Positions 33,771-42,356 of a stretch of 64,000 nucleotides of DNA are shown in pieces. A program made the translations under genes and the position numbers. This DNA is from an uncultured Acidobacteriota bacterium. GTDB taxonomy: Bacteria > Acidobacteriota > Terriglobia > Bryobacterales > Bryobacteraceae. Numbering within the stretch: position 1 is the stretch's first letter; each line of letters starts with the position of its first letter. The stretch is taken from NCBI GenBank assembly GCA_902826685.1, contig CADEFT010000023.1, positions 62,001-126,000 of the forward strand, in the 5' to 3' direction. The notes under the pieces are model-generated. The model ran no database searches, was not told the origin of the DNA, and worked only from the letters and a program-made list of their open reading frames with translations.

Positions 33771-35042
33771 ATGAGCGATATCCTGCCTCCCGCGCGCCGC
33801 GGCTTCCTCAAAGCCTCGCTGGCCGCGGGCTTCCCCGCGGTTCTGTCCGCCATGCAAGCCACCAAGGCTCTCAAGGTCGGTCTGGTCGGTTGCGGGGGGC
33901 GTGGAACGGGTGCCGCCGCGCAGGCCATGAAGGCCGACGACTACGCCGAACTCACCGCCGTCGCCGATGTCTCCCAGGAACGCGTGGATCTATGCCTATC
34001 CAAGCTCCGCGAAGTGGCCGGGCCGAAGGTCAAAGTCGAGCCGCAGAACGTCTTTCTCGGCCTTGACGCCTTCGAGAAGCTGATCGCCAGCGGCGTGGAC
34101 GTGGTACTGCTGGCCACCCCGCCCGGCTTCCGGCCGCAGCACTTGCGCGCCTGCATCGAAGCCAATAAACATGTCTTCTGCGAGAAGCCGGTGGCCGTCG
34201 ATGCACCCGGCATCCGCCACGTGCTCGAAACGGCGAAGCTCGCCAGCGAGAAGAATCTTTCGATCGTCGCCGGCTTCTGCTGGCGCTACAACAACATGAT
34301 CAAGGCGGCGTTCGAGCAGGTGCACGGAGGCGCCATCGGCGACCTGGTGGCTTACTACGCCACTTACTACACCAACCCCGTCAAGCCGATGCCCGCCGCC
34401 AACACGCGGCCCGATGGCATCACCGACGTCGAGTGGATGATCGCCAACTGGTATAACTTCACCTGGCTTTGCGGCGACGGACTGGTGGAGCAGGCCGTCC
34501 ACTCGGTGGACAAGATCGCCTGGGCCATGCAGGATAAGCCTCCCGTAAGCTGCGTCGCCGTTGGCGGCCGTCAGATTCCAGCCGAAGGCGGCAACATCTT
34601 CGACCACTTCGAAGTGAACTATCTCTATCCGAAGAATGTGCGCGCGTTTCTCGGCTGCCGCCAGATCGAAGGCTGCCACAACGAAAATTCGGACTACCTT
34701 ATGGGCACCAAGGGCATCTGCACCATCGGCCGCGGGCCCGGCCCGCGCATCGAAGGTGAAACCAAGTGGACCTACACCGGCCAGCGCAACGACATGTATC
34801 AGGCCGAGCACGACGCGCTGTTCGCTTCCATCCGCCGCAACCAGCCCATCGCCGATACCGAGCGCATGACCACCTCCACGCTGCTCGCCATCATGGGCCG
34901 CATGGCCGCCTACACCGGCCAGCAGATTACCTGGGAGCAGGCCTTGAACTCGCAGGAAGAACTGTTCCCCGCCAAGCTCGATCTGAACACCGCCGTGGTT
35001 GTGCCGCCCCTGGCCCGCCCCGGCCTGACACGGTTCGTCTAA
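33771..35042 (+). CDS. Gfo/Idh/MocA family oxidoreductase, Tat-exported
   Basis: 423 aa from the ATG at 33771. A twin-arginine signal (ARRGFLKAS) is followed by the NAD(P) Rossmann motif VGLVGCGGRGTG and the catalytic-site EKPVAVD. HSVDKIAWAMQ and the acceptor-domain beta-sheet follow. Exported members keep a tightly bound nucleotide and oxidise sugars, often at C3, or hydrolyse glycosides by an oxidise-eliminate-reduce cycle. It is first gene of a five-gene operon with a c-type cytochrome fusion and a DUF1080 protein, which points to extracytoplasmic sugar chemistry. The next gene starts 1 bp after its stop. Confidence 0.9.
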   Translation: MSDILPPARRGFLKASLAAGFPAVLSAMQATKALKVGLVGCGGRGTGAAAQAMKADDYAELTAVADVSQERVDLCLSKLREVAGPKVKVEPQNVFLGLDAFEKLIASGVDVVLLATPPGFRPQHLRACIEANKHVFCEKPVAVDAPGIRHVLETAKLASEKNLSIVAGFCWRYNNMIKAAFEQVHGGAIGDLVAYYATYYTNPVKPMPAANTRPDGITDVEWMIANWYNFTWLCGDGLVEQAVHSVDKIAWAMQDKPPVSCVAVGGRQIPAEGGNIFDHFEVNYLYPKNVRAFLGCRQIEGCHNENSDYLMGTKGICTIGRGPGPRIEGETKWTYTGQRNDMYQAEHDALFASIRRNQPIADTERMTTSTLLAIMGRMAAYTGQQITWEQALNSQEELFPAKLDLNTAVVVPPLARPGLTRFV

Positions 35043-35043
35043 C

Positions 35044-36291
35044 ATGATCGCGCTATGGCTGGCCGCCCTGTTACAGGGTCAGGAGTTTCAGCAGGTACGG
35101 CCAATCCTCGAAGCGAGTTGCCTGGGCTGTCACGGCCCGCAGAAGGCACTGGGAAACTTACGTTTCGACACCGCGGCGGGCGTTGCGAAAGCGATTGTGC
35201 CGGGGGCACCCGATAAGAGCCGTTTGCTGCTTTCCGCCGAGCGTGGCACCATGCCGCCCGGCGGTCCGCCATTGACGGCCGCCCAGCGGGGCTCGCTGCG
35301 GACCTGGATCGCGGCCGGAGCCAAATGGCCCGAAGGCGTCGCCCTTGGCGTCAAAACCGCCGGTAAGCCGGATGAGCGGGCCACCGTCGAACAGCTCCAT
35401 CACCGCATCGCGGCATCGCCCAACGACCCGTTCCAACCCTACAAAACCACCATTCCAGGCACCGTCGTCAGCTTTGAAATGGTGCCCATCCCCGGCGGTG
35501 AGTTTACGATGGGTTCGGCCGAAGAACCGCCCCAGCGGAAAGTGAAGCTCGATCCGTTCTGGATGGCCAGCCGCGAAGTCACCTGGGATGAGTACCGGTT
35601 GTTCATGTTTGCCAATTTGAGCGGGGAAAAGGAGCGCGCCGACGCCGCGGTGGACGCCATCAGCCGCCCCACGCGGCCTTACGTCGAGATGAGCTTCGGT
35701 ATGGGCCTCAATGGCTATCCCGCGATTTCGATGACGCAGCATGCGGCCAACAAATACGCCGAGTGGCTGAGCGCCCGCACCGGCCGGTTCTACCGCCTGC
35801 CCACCGAAGCCGAATGGGAGTACGCGTGCCGCGCCGGCACCGGCGCCGTTTACAGCTTCGGCGGCGATGCTTCTAAGTTGGGCGACTACGCCTGGTTTTC
35901 CGCTAACTCAAACAGTAAGTATGAGAAGGTGGGAACGAAGAAGCCGAATCCCTGGGGCCTTTACGACATGCACGGCAACGTGATGGAGTGGACCCTCGAT
36001 CAATACGCGCCCTACGCCGCCGGTCCCGCCGTCATGCCCTGGGTCAAGGCCACCAGGCCTTATCCGCATGTGGCGCGCGGCGGCTCCTGGAACGACGAGC
36101 CGGAGGCGCTGCGCTGCAGCGCGCGTATGGCGTCGGACCCGAGTTGGAAAATGCAGGATCCCCAACTGCCGAAAAGCATCTGGTATCTCACCGACGCGCA
36201 ATGGCTCGGGTTCCGCCTCGTGCGTCCGGTCAAGGTTCCCTCGGCCGCCGGGATGTACGGCTACTGGAACAGCGGCGTTGAAAAGGAGTGA
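35044..36291 (+). CDS. Planctomycete-type cytochrome c domain fused to formylglycine-enzyme (SUMF1) domain
   Basis: 415 aa. After a short hydrophobic N-terminus, one haem site CLGCH (residues 26-30) lies in the PSCyt1-type context, with the MPPGG sequence offering a Met ligand. Residues about 135-400 are a SUMF1/FGE-like fold: MVPIPGGEFTMGS, REVTWDEY, YRLPTEAEWEYACRAGTG, WGLYDMHGNVMEWT, VARGGSWNDEPEALRC and GFRLVRP. True FGE uses a Cys pair; only one of the two positions is Cys, so sulfatase maturation is unlikely and the domain may bind sugar or act structurally. Tightly linked to Gfo/Idh (1 bp) and ApbE (14-bp overlap). Confidence 0.88.
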   Translation: MIALWLAALLQGQEFQQVRPILEASCLGCHGPQKALGNLRFDTAAGVAKAIVPGAPDKSRLLLSAERGTMPPGGPPLTAAQRGSLRTWIAAGAKWPEGVALGVKTAGKPDERATVEQLHHRIAASPNDPFQPYKTTIPGTVVSFEMVPIPGGEFTMGSAEEPPQRKVKLDPFWMASREVTWDEYRLFMFANLSGEKERADAAVDAISRPTRPYVEMSFGMGLNGYPAISMTQHAANKYAEWLSARTGRFYRLPTEAEWEYACRAGTGAVYSFGGDASKLGDYAWFSANSNSKYEKVGTKKPNPWGLYDMHGNVMEWTLDQYAPYAAGPAVMPWVKATRPYPHVARGGSWNDEPEALRCSARMASDPSWKMQDPQLPKSIWYLTDAQWLGFRLVRPVKVPSAAGMYGYWNSGVEKE

Positions 36292-37147
36292 GTTTCTCTC
36301 ACTGCTCGGCGCCGCCGCTTCGAGGCCGCTCGACCGTTTCGAAGCCGTCGAGCCACACATGGGCACGCTCGCGCGCCTGGTCGTCTATGCGGCCGGCGCC
36401 AGTGAAGCGCGTGCCGCCTTCGAACGCGGCTTCGACCGCATCCGCCAACTAGACGAATTGCTATCGGACTACAAACCGGAGAGCGAAGTCTCCCGCCTTT
36501 CCACCACGCCCACGCGTGTCAGCCCGGAGTTGTGGACCGTCCTCACGCACGCGCAATCGGTCGCCGCCCGCTCGCAAGGCGCATTCGATGTCACCGCCGG
36601 TCCTGTGACATTGCTTTGGCGCCAGGCACGCCGCGAGCGCCGTCTGCCGGACCCTTCTTCCGCTCTCGCCCGCACCGGTTACCGGAAGCTGCGCCTGAAG
36701 GACGGGAAGGTGTGGTTCGCCGAACCGGGTATGCGCGTCGACTTGGGCGGCATCGCCAAAGGGTATGCCGCCGATGAAGCGTTGAAAGCCTGCGGCCTCC
36801 GCCGCGCGATGGCCGCTCTCAGCGGTGATATCGCCCTCGGCGCCGCGCCTCCCGGCGCCAAGGGTTGGAAAGTCGAATTCGCCGGTGTTACTCGCGAACT
36901 GGCAAACGCCGGCGTTTCGACGTCCGGCGATAGCGAGCAGTTTCTCGAACTCAACGGCGTACGCTACTCCCATATCGTCGATCCGCGCACCGGCTGGCCG
37001 GTCGCCCGTCGCGGCACGGTCAGCGTGGTCGCACGCAGCGCCATGGAAGCCGACGCGGCGGCGACCGCGGTATCCGTTCTTGGCGTGGATCGCTTCCGCG
37101 GGGTGAGCGTATACTGGCATCGGCATGGGACTCGAAGCGGAATGTAG
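36278..37147 (+). CDS. apbE: FAD:protein FMN transferase (ApbE)
   Basis: 289 aa, probable TTG start at 36278 overlapping the previous stop by 14 bp. The in-frame upstream extension is antisense-like and rejected. Family motifs are the early HMGT, FDVTAGPV, VDLGGIAKGYAAD, ALSGDIALG, STSGDSEQF and HIVDPRTGWP. ApbE transfers FMN to a Thr/Ser of target proteins using FAD and Mg, usually on extracytoplasmic redox proteins. The target may be a partner in this operon, but no clear D/S-G-x-x-S/T-G-A-T acceptor motif was found in the neighbours by eye. The N-terminus looks like a weak signal sequence. Confidence 0.9.
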   Translation: MKRSEFLSLLGAAASRPLDRFEAVEPHMGTLARLVVYAAGASEARAAFERGFDRIRQLDELLSDYKPESEVSRLSTTPTRVSPELWTVLTHAQSVAARSQGAFDVTAGPVTLLWRQARRERRLPDPSSALARTGYRKLRLKDGKVWFAEPGMRVDLGGIAKGYAADEALKACGLRRAMAALSGDIALGAAPPGAKGWKVEFAGVTRELANAGVSTSGDSEQFLELNGVRYSHIVDPRTGWPVARRGTVSVVARSAMEADAAATAVSVLGVDRFRGVSVYWHRHGTRSGM

Positions 37148-37724
37148 AGCCTGGTTGAACAACACTTCCTCCATCGGCAAGGCGCACCTGGAATCTACCG
37201 AACTGCGGTTTCGCGGATCGGTACCATTCCGTATTCCCTTGCAACAGGTCACTGCCATCGAAGTTCAGCAAGGCCAGCTTCGAGTCGCCTGGCCGGAAGG
37301 CAAGGCCGTGTTCGATCTCGGCGCGGCGGCGGAGAAGTGGGCGTTGAAGATCCGCCATCCGCGCAGCCTGCTCGACAAACTGGGCGTCAAGCCAGGCCAG
37401 CGCATCGCCGTACTGGGCATCGAAGACGAGTCCTTTCTGGCCGACCTTGCAACCCGCATTCCGGACGCCTCCATCGGACGCGCCGCCAAAAATTGCGACC
37501 TGATCTTCTGCGGCCTCGACTCGCTCGATCGATGCGCCCGCGCGATCGGCCTGGTCGCCCACCTCAAACCCGGCGCCGCGCTCTGGACCGTCTTTCCCAA
37601 AGGCCGCAAGGATTTCGGCGAAACGCAGGTCCGCGCCATCCTGCGCGGGGCCGGCCTGATCGACACAAAGGTGGCCGCCTTCTCCGCCACCCATTCTTCC
37701 CTCAAATGGACCGTGGCGCGTTAG
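37125..37724 (+). CDS. DUF3052-like protein
   Basis: 199 aa, start overlapping the apbE stop by 23 bp. The C-terminal 120 residues (LLDKLGVKPGQRIAVLGI, CDLIFCGLDSLDRC, LKPGAALWTVFPKG, GLIDTKVAAFSATHSSLKWTV) match the DUF3052 pattern, a compact alpha/beta fold without known function. The N-terminal 80 residues look like a separate small beta domain. Cytosolic, no signal peptide. Its role in the operon is unclear. Confidence 0.75.
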   Translation: MGLEAECRAWLNNTSSIGKAHLESTELRFRGSVPFRIPLQQVTAIEVQQGQLRVAWPEGKAVFDLGAAAEKWALKIRHPRSLLDKLGVKPGQRIAVLGIEDESFLADLATRIPDASIGRAAKNCDLIFCGLDSLDRCARAIGLVAHLKPGAALWTVFPKGRKDFGETQVRAILRGAGLIDTKVAAFSATHSSLKWTVAR

Positions 37725-37737
37725 ACTGAATTCCATC

Positions 37738-39918
37738 ATGCTGCCGCTGCTGGCCTTTTCCGCCCTGATGGCGTTTGCCGCCGACGATCCCAACCGCAAG
37801 GAATGGACCCAGCTTTTCAACGGCAAAGACCTGCAAGGCTGGACGCCGAAGATCGCCGGCTACGCGGCGGGTGAGAATTTTGGCGATACCTTCCGCGTCG
37901 AGAACGGCCTGCTGAAGGTGGCCTACGACAAATACACCGGCTTCGACAACCGCTTCGGCCATCTCTTTTACAACCGCAAATTCTCTCATTACATCGTCGC
38001 CGTCGAATACCGCTTCACCGGCCCGCAGGCGGCCGGCGGACCCAACTGGGCGATTCGCAACAGCGGCATCATGCTGCATTCGCCTTCGCTTGAAACCATG
38101 GGCAAGGATCAGGACTTCCCCATTTCAATTGAAGTCCAACTGCTGGGCGGGACCGGCGCGGGCACACGCACCACGGCCAACCTGTGCACGCCCGGCACCA
38201 ACGTCGAAATCGACGGCAAGCTCTTCACGCGGCACTGCCTGAACTCCACTTCGAAGACCTACGACGGCGACCAGTGGGTGCGCGTCGAGGTCGAGGTGCT
38301 GGGCGGCGAACGAATCCGCCATATCGTCGAAGGACAGACCGTGCTGAGCTACGACAAGCCGCAAATGGGCGGCGGTAACGTCAGCAATCACGATCCCTCG
38401 GTGAAGAAGGACGGCATGCTGCTCGAAGAGGGCTACCTCTCGCTGCAAAGTGAGAGCCATCCGGTGGAGTTCCGCAAAGTGGAACTGCTCAACCTTTCCG
38501 GTTGTATGGACAAGAAAGCGTCCAACTACAAAGCGTATTTCGTCAAGGCGGACGACTCGCAATGCGTCTACGCTTCGAACTGGCCGCGGTTCCGCGGACC
38601 CAACGGATCGGGCGTCGCCGAAGGCATGCCTCTGCCGCGCGAGATCGGCCCGGCCACAAACGTTGTATGGAAGACGGCCGTGCCGAGCGGCAAATCGTCG
38701 CCGGTTCTGGCGGGCGATCGCCTCTATCTCACCGGCCACGCCGACCGGCGGCTGTTCACCCTCGCCTATGACCGCCGGACGGGCAAGGAACTGTGGCGGC
38801 GCGAGGCGCCCGGCCATCGCGACGAGAAGCGCCACACTCTGAACGATCCGGCGTCGCCGAGCGTGGTCACCGACGGCTCCAACGCCTACGCGTTTTTTGC
38901 CGGATACGGCCTCATTTCCTACACCGCCGAAGGCAAGGAGCGATGGCGCGTGCCGCTCGGTCCGTTCACCAACTTCCACGGCATGGGCGCTTCCCCCGTC
39001 CTGGCCTCCGGCAAGTTGTTGATGATTTGCGATCAGGATCAGCAGGCGTTCCTTATCGCGCTCGATCAGAACACAGGCAAGACCCTGTGGCGTGCCGAGC
39101 GTCCAGAGATGGTGCACAGCTTTTCCACGCCCATCCTCTATGGCAATGAGGTGATCGTGCCGGGGTCTTACCAGATCACCAGCTACGAGATCGAGACGGG
39201 CCAACTGGTGTGGAAAGTTGGCGGCCTGACCTACCAGGTGAAGTCGGTGCCCGTCATCGGCGGTGACGTGCTTTACTTCAATGGCTGGGCTCCGGGCGGC
39301 GAGCCTTCCGAACGTATCGAACTGCCGGCCTTCGACCGGATGATTCGCGACCACGACCGCAACGGCGATGGCAAGCTGGCCAAGACCGAGGTTCCCAAAG
39401 ACTGGCTGCCCGGCAACTGGGATATGCAGGACCTCGACAAAGACGGCTTGCTCAATGCCAAGGACTGGCAGTATTACTGCATGCGCCGCACCTCCACCAA
39501 CGCGACCATGGCCATTCGCCTGGGTGGCAAGGGTGACGTGACCGGGAGCCATGTGCTGTGGCGCTACCAGAAGTCGCTGCCCGACGTGCCGGCCGTGCTG
39601 CTCTATCGCGGCGCGCTTTACCTGGTGCGCAACGGAGGCATCCTGCAAACGCTCGACCCGGCGTCGGGCGCGCTGATCAAGCAGGGCCGCCTGCCGCATG
39701 CGCTTGACGAATACTATGCGTCGCCGGTGGCGGGCGACGGCAAGGTGTATTTGATTAGCCGCAACGGGAACGTAACGGTGCTCGAAGCCGGAGGCGAATG
39801 GGGCATCGCCGCCACCGCCGATCTGGGGGAAGAAGTCTTCGCTACGCCGGCGATCGCAGGCGGGCACATGTGGGTGCGCACCGCGACATCGTTGTACGAT
39901 TTCGCCGTTAAGGAGTGA
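37738..39918 (+). CDS. DUF1080 (3-keto-glycoside hydrolase-like) - PQQ propeller - EF-hand fusion, exported
   Basis: 726 aa. The signal peptide ends near AFAADD. Residues about 20-260 are a concanavalin-like DUF1080 domain (WTQLFNGKDLQGWTPK, AIRNSGIMLHSP, SLQSESHPVEFRKVELLN), a family known to include 3-keto-disaccharide hydrolases. Residues about 280-725 form a PQQ-like beta-propeller with repeated blades (WPRFRGPNGSG, TGKELWRRE, TGKTLWRAE). Two EF-hand loops (DHDRNGDGKL and DLDKDGLLNAKDW) sit inside it at about 535-580. Whether it binds PQQ or is a structural propeller is open. With the Gfo/Idh enzyme it suggests a 3-keto sugar route. Confidence 0.88.
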   Translation: MLPLLAFSALMAFAADDPNRKEWTQLFNGKDLQGWTPKIAGYAAGENFGDTFRVENGLLKVAYDKYTGFDNRFGHLFYNRKFSHYIVAVEYRFTGPQAAGGPNWAIRNSGIMLHSPSLETMGKDQDFPISIEVQLLGGTGAGTRTTANLCTPGTNVEIDGKLFTRHCLNSTSKTYDGDQWVRVEVEVLGGERIRHIVEGQTVLSYDKPQMGGGNVSNHDPSVKKDGMLLEEGYLSLQSESHPVEFRKVELLNLSGCMDKKASNYKAYFVKADDSQCVYASNWPRFRGPNGSGVAEGMPLPREIGPATNVVWKTAVPSGKSSPVLAGDRLYLTGHADRRLFTLAYDRRTGKELWRREAPGHRDEKRHTLNDPASPSVVTDGSNAYAFFAGYGLISYTAEGKERWRVPLGPFTNFHGMGASPVLASGKLLMICDQDQQAFLIALDQNTGKTLWRAERPEMVHSFSTPILYGNEVIVPGSYQITSYEIETGQLVWKVGGLTYQVKSVPVIGGDVLYFNGWAPGGEPSERIELPAFDRMIRDHDRNGDGKLAKTEVPKDWLPGNWDMQDLDKDGLLNAKDWQYYCMRRTSTNATMAIRLGGKGDVTGSHVLWRYQKSLPDVPAVLLYRGALYLVRNGGILQTLDPASGALIKQGRLPHALDEYYASPVAGDGKVYLISRNGNVTVLEAGGEWGIAATADLGEEVFATPAIAGGHMWVRTATSLYDFAVKE

Positions 39919-40473
39919 CCGGAACTTTCACCGCGCCGAAGTTGGTTGGGCGTCGACGATTGAGGCCAGCCACGCCTCACACGGTATGCCTCGCCGCGTC
40001 GCCGATGGGCCATTTCTGGCAGCTTCGTTACCTTCAACGCGCGAAGTTGGTCAGCCGTTGACGATTGAAGCCAGCCACACCGGCCACAGGCGGCATGCCT
40101 CGTCCGCGTTGCCGTTGGGCCACATGAGTGATCATCGCACCGCCGCTCTCAAGGCGTAAACTTCAACGCGCCGTAGTGGATCGGTGCCCATTGACGATTG
40201 AAGCCAGCCACACTGGCCACGCACTATATGCCTCGCCCGCGTTGCCGTTGGGCCATATCTGAGTGATCATCACGCCGCCGCTCTCAAAGGAGTCGTTGCC
40301 CTTTGAAGCCACCCTGGGTGCGATACGATTTCGCCGCGGCCCGCGAAGCCATCGCCCAGCCGAGCTTGGTCAGCGCGCCGGCCACACCGCGCGCGTTTCC
40401 CGCCATATCTGTGTAGTCAACGCGCCGCGACGACTCACACCACCCCGGGCGCTATACGATGTCGCCGAGGCCG
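39919..40473. other. Intergenic region between convergent genes
   Basis: 555 bp between the stop of the DUF1080-PQQ gene and the stop of the alcohol dehydrogenase gene. It is filled by the repeat array and by decayed copies of the gene ends. No credible coding frame, tRNA or classical terminator hairpin followed by T-run was found. Confidence 0.75.
39925..40294. repeat. Degenerate tandem repeat, three main copies
   Basis: Three imperfect copies begin near 39925, 40031 and 40160. All share GACGATTGAnGCCAGCCAC (starts 39955, 40060, 40193), CGCGTnGCCGnTGGGCCA and, in copies 2-3, GAGTGATCATC and CCGCCGCTCTCAA. Periods are 105 and 133 bp. A more decayed stretch to about 40490 repeats pieces of it and echoes the ends of both flanking genes (TACGATTTCGCCG, AAGGAGTnA). 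No long open frame covers the array, and it contains no clear gene. Confidence 0.8.
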
Positions 40474-41502
40474 CTAAGGAGTAAGCGTAACCTTCGCCGC
40501 GCCATCCTCGCCCGCCAGCAGCATATCGAACGCCGCGCCGATGTCCGTCAGCGCCCTTTGGTGCGTGACAATCGGAGCCAGCCGCGCCATCTCGCTTCCC
40601 ATCATCTGAAGCGCCATCGCCGTTTCGTGATTCGACCGGCGCACGTTGAAAATCGCCAACTCCTTGCGGCGCATTTCGTGGAAATCGAGCGGAATGCTGA
40701 TCTCGGAAGGAATCCCCGTGTAGATCACACGGCCCGTACTGGCCGCCGCATGCAGACATTGATTGAGCGTGCCGTCCTTGGCCGCGCAATCGAACGTCAT
40801 GTCCACGCCGCGCCCGCCGGTGTCGCGCTTGATCTGGGCCACCGCGTCCGGCTTGGAATCGAGCGTGGCGTCGGCTCCCATCGAACGCGCCAGCACCCTG
40901 CGTTCGGCCACCGGTTCCACCGACCAGATGCGTCCCGCGCCGGCCATCCGCAGCACCGCGATGGTCAACAGGCCGATCGGCCCGGCTCCAAACACCACCG
41001 CCGTCTCGCCAGGCCGCGGCTGAGCGAATTTCATCGAATGCAGTACGATGGCCAGCGGTTCAAACAGCGTTCCCTCGGCGTAGCCTACGCCCTTGGGCAG
41101 AGCGATGACGTTGGCCGCGGGCAGGTTCACGTACTGCCGGAAGAAGCCAGGCTCGGCGGGTGTACTGAGGAAGCGGATATTCGAGCAGACGTTATGCCGC
41201 CCGGTCATGCAGAACTCGCAGTGATAGCAGTAAATGGCGGGTTCGAGCACGGCGGCGTCACCAGGCGACCAGCCGCTCACCTGGGAGCCCGTCTTGAGAA
41301 CGCGGCCCGTGGGCTCATGGCCCAGCACCATGGGATAGACGCACGGCGTATCGCCGATGCCGCCATCGGCATAGTAGTGCAGGTCGGAGCCGCAGATCCC
41401 GATGGATTTCACTTCCACCTGGATTTCGCCGGGCGCCGGGTCTCTGATCGGCCGTTCAATAAAACGGAACTGGCGAAGCGCGGAAAGTTCGGCAACCAGC
41501 AT
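40474..41502 (-). CDS. Zinc-dependent medium-chain alcohol/polyol dehydrogenase
   Basis: 342 aa. Catalytic zinc ligands are in GICGSDLHYYADGG and MVLGHEPTGRV. Structural zinc cysteines lie in CYHCEFCMTGRHNVC, and the NAD Rossmann motif is VVFGAGPIGLL. Sequence style (DLHYYADGGIGD, PAGVAL-like context) is closest to sorbitol/xylitol/L-threonine dehydrogenases, so a sugar alcohol or aldonate substrate is likely. It is cytosolic and starts 3 bp after the stop of the Cys-rich protein gene upstream, so the two are probably one transcript. Confidence 0.88.
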   Translation of the reverse strand: MLVAELSALRQFRFIERPIRDPAPGEIQVEVKSIGICGSDLHYYADGGIGDTPCVYPMVLGHEPTGRVLKTGSQVSGWSPGDAAVLEPAIYCYHCEFCMTGRHNVCSNIRFLSTPAEPGFFRQYVNLPAANVIALPKGVGYAEGTLFEPLAIVLHSMKFAQPRPGETAVVFGAGPIGLLTIAVLRMAGAGRIWSVEPVAERRVLARSMGADATLDSKPDAVAQIKRDTGGRGVDMTFDCAAKDGTLNQCLHAAASTGRVIYTGIPSEISIPLDFHEMRRKELAIFNVRRSNHETAMALQMMGSEMARLAPIVTHQRALTDIGAAFDMLLAGEDGAAKVTLTP

Positions 41503-41505
41503 TCG

Positions 41506-41991
41506 TTATTTCTTGAACAGATTGTCAAAAGCGGCGCGAGCGTCCGATGGGCTGCGCGGCTCCACGATGCGGGGCGTCATGCGGTTCATGCCGGGCGCTC
41601 CTCCCGGTGAGGCTCCGGCCGAGTCCCGGGCCACCGTCACTCTGGGCGAAAACAGCATACACTCGTTGGCCTGGTCTTTATAAGCGATTCTCACCGGTAC
41701 CGGTTTCAAACATTGAAAGCGTGTGGAGGGTTCAAAATGAGCGCACTGTTTGCAGCAATGCAGGGCACTGCCGCACTTGGGGCAACTCGCTTTGAAATCC
41801 ATGTCCGGCAGAAGCGTGGTGGAACAGTTCCAGCATCGGGATGCCGTCACTGCCTGCACCATGCGGGGAAGCCGCGGTCCCGTCACGTCGAGCGGCAGGC
41901 GAGGGCCTTTCGGCTTTTGCTGCTCGCGTGGGGCATGGTCCCGGTCCGAGTCCATGTATCCGCGGGATTTGTATTTGCGTTCACCTTCCAT
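41506..41991 (-). CDS. Cys-rich zinc-ribbon protein of unknown function
   Basis: 161 aa from the ATG giving MEGERKYKSRG. An in-frame start at 42081 would add 30 residues of unlikely composition. Two zinc knuckles are visible (RCWNC and CPKCG), then HCCKQCAHFEPSTRFQC and ANECMLF, about ten cysteines in all. The N-terminus is basic and proline-rich, and the C-terminus (ARAAFDNLFKK) is conserved-looking. No membrane helix. It may act in nucleic-acid or metal handling. It precedes the dehydrogenase gene on the same strand. Confidence 0.72.
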   Translation of the reverse strand: MEGERKYKSRGYMDSDRDHAPREQQKPKGPRLPLDVTGPRLPRMVQAVTASRCWNCSTTLLPDMDFKASCPKCGSALHCCKQCAHFEPSTRFQCLKPVPVRIAYKDQANECMLFSPRVTVARDSAGASPGGAPGMNRMTPRIVEPRSPSDARAAFDNLFKK

Positions 41992-42356
41992 GGCCGTAAA
42001 GGCCTCCTTCAGAAAGAACAATGGGCGGTGGTAGTACGGACTATGTTTGGGAGACTTCCGGCTCGAACCTCCGGCAGACACGGATGATGGGGTTGGTCTG
42101 CCTCAGCCAGTCAAGCGCCACAATCGCTCTCGAGACATCGTTCCCAATTCGAGATCTGTTCGAGAATTGCGTCGCGGGTCGCGCCTCCTCCTTCCCTTAT
42201 ACCTAACTACGGCTCATCGGGAAACTGGGTTCCAAAGATCCGTTGCTGGGCTTGCCGGGGTTTTTCAGACGACCCACTACCTAATTACCACAGAAGAAGC
42301 CAAATGCCAACTGCTATGAGAAGACTATCTCACGCTTTTCTGTACTGCCGCCGCTT
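41992..42356. other. 365-bp intergenic region, lower GC
   Basis: Lies between the glucan phosphorylase stop and the Cys-rich protein start, both on the minus strand. It is clearly richer in A+T than its surroundings. No coding frame with support was found. It contains a possible minus-strand promoter near 42282-42310 and otherwise no recognised element. Confidence 0.6.
42282..42310 (-). promoter_or_regulatory. Possible sigma-70-type promoter for the Cys-rich protein gene
   Basis: On the minus strand, TTGGCA (42305-42310) and TAATTA (42282-42287) are separated by 17 bp, close to the -35/-10 consensus. The 5' leader to the predicted ATG would be about 285 nt, which is long; with the alternative upstream start it would be about 195 nt. 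Pattern match only. Confidence 0.35.

Noticed and set aside
35044..36291. FGE domain as the maturase for the sulfatase at 61.4 kb
   Set aside because: Only one of the two catalytic cysteines is present and it is fused to a cytochrome, so true formylglycine formation is not supported.
38125..39867. 580-aa minus-strand frame under the DUF1080-PQQ gene
   Set aside because: Antisense shadow without domain motifs; composition dominated by His, Arg and Val as in other shadows.
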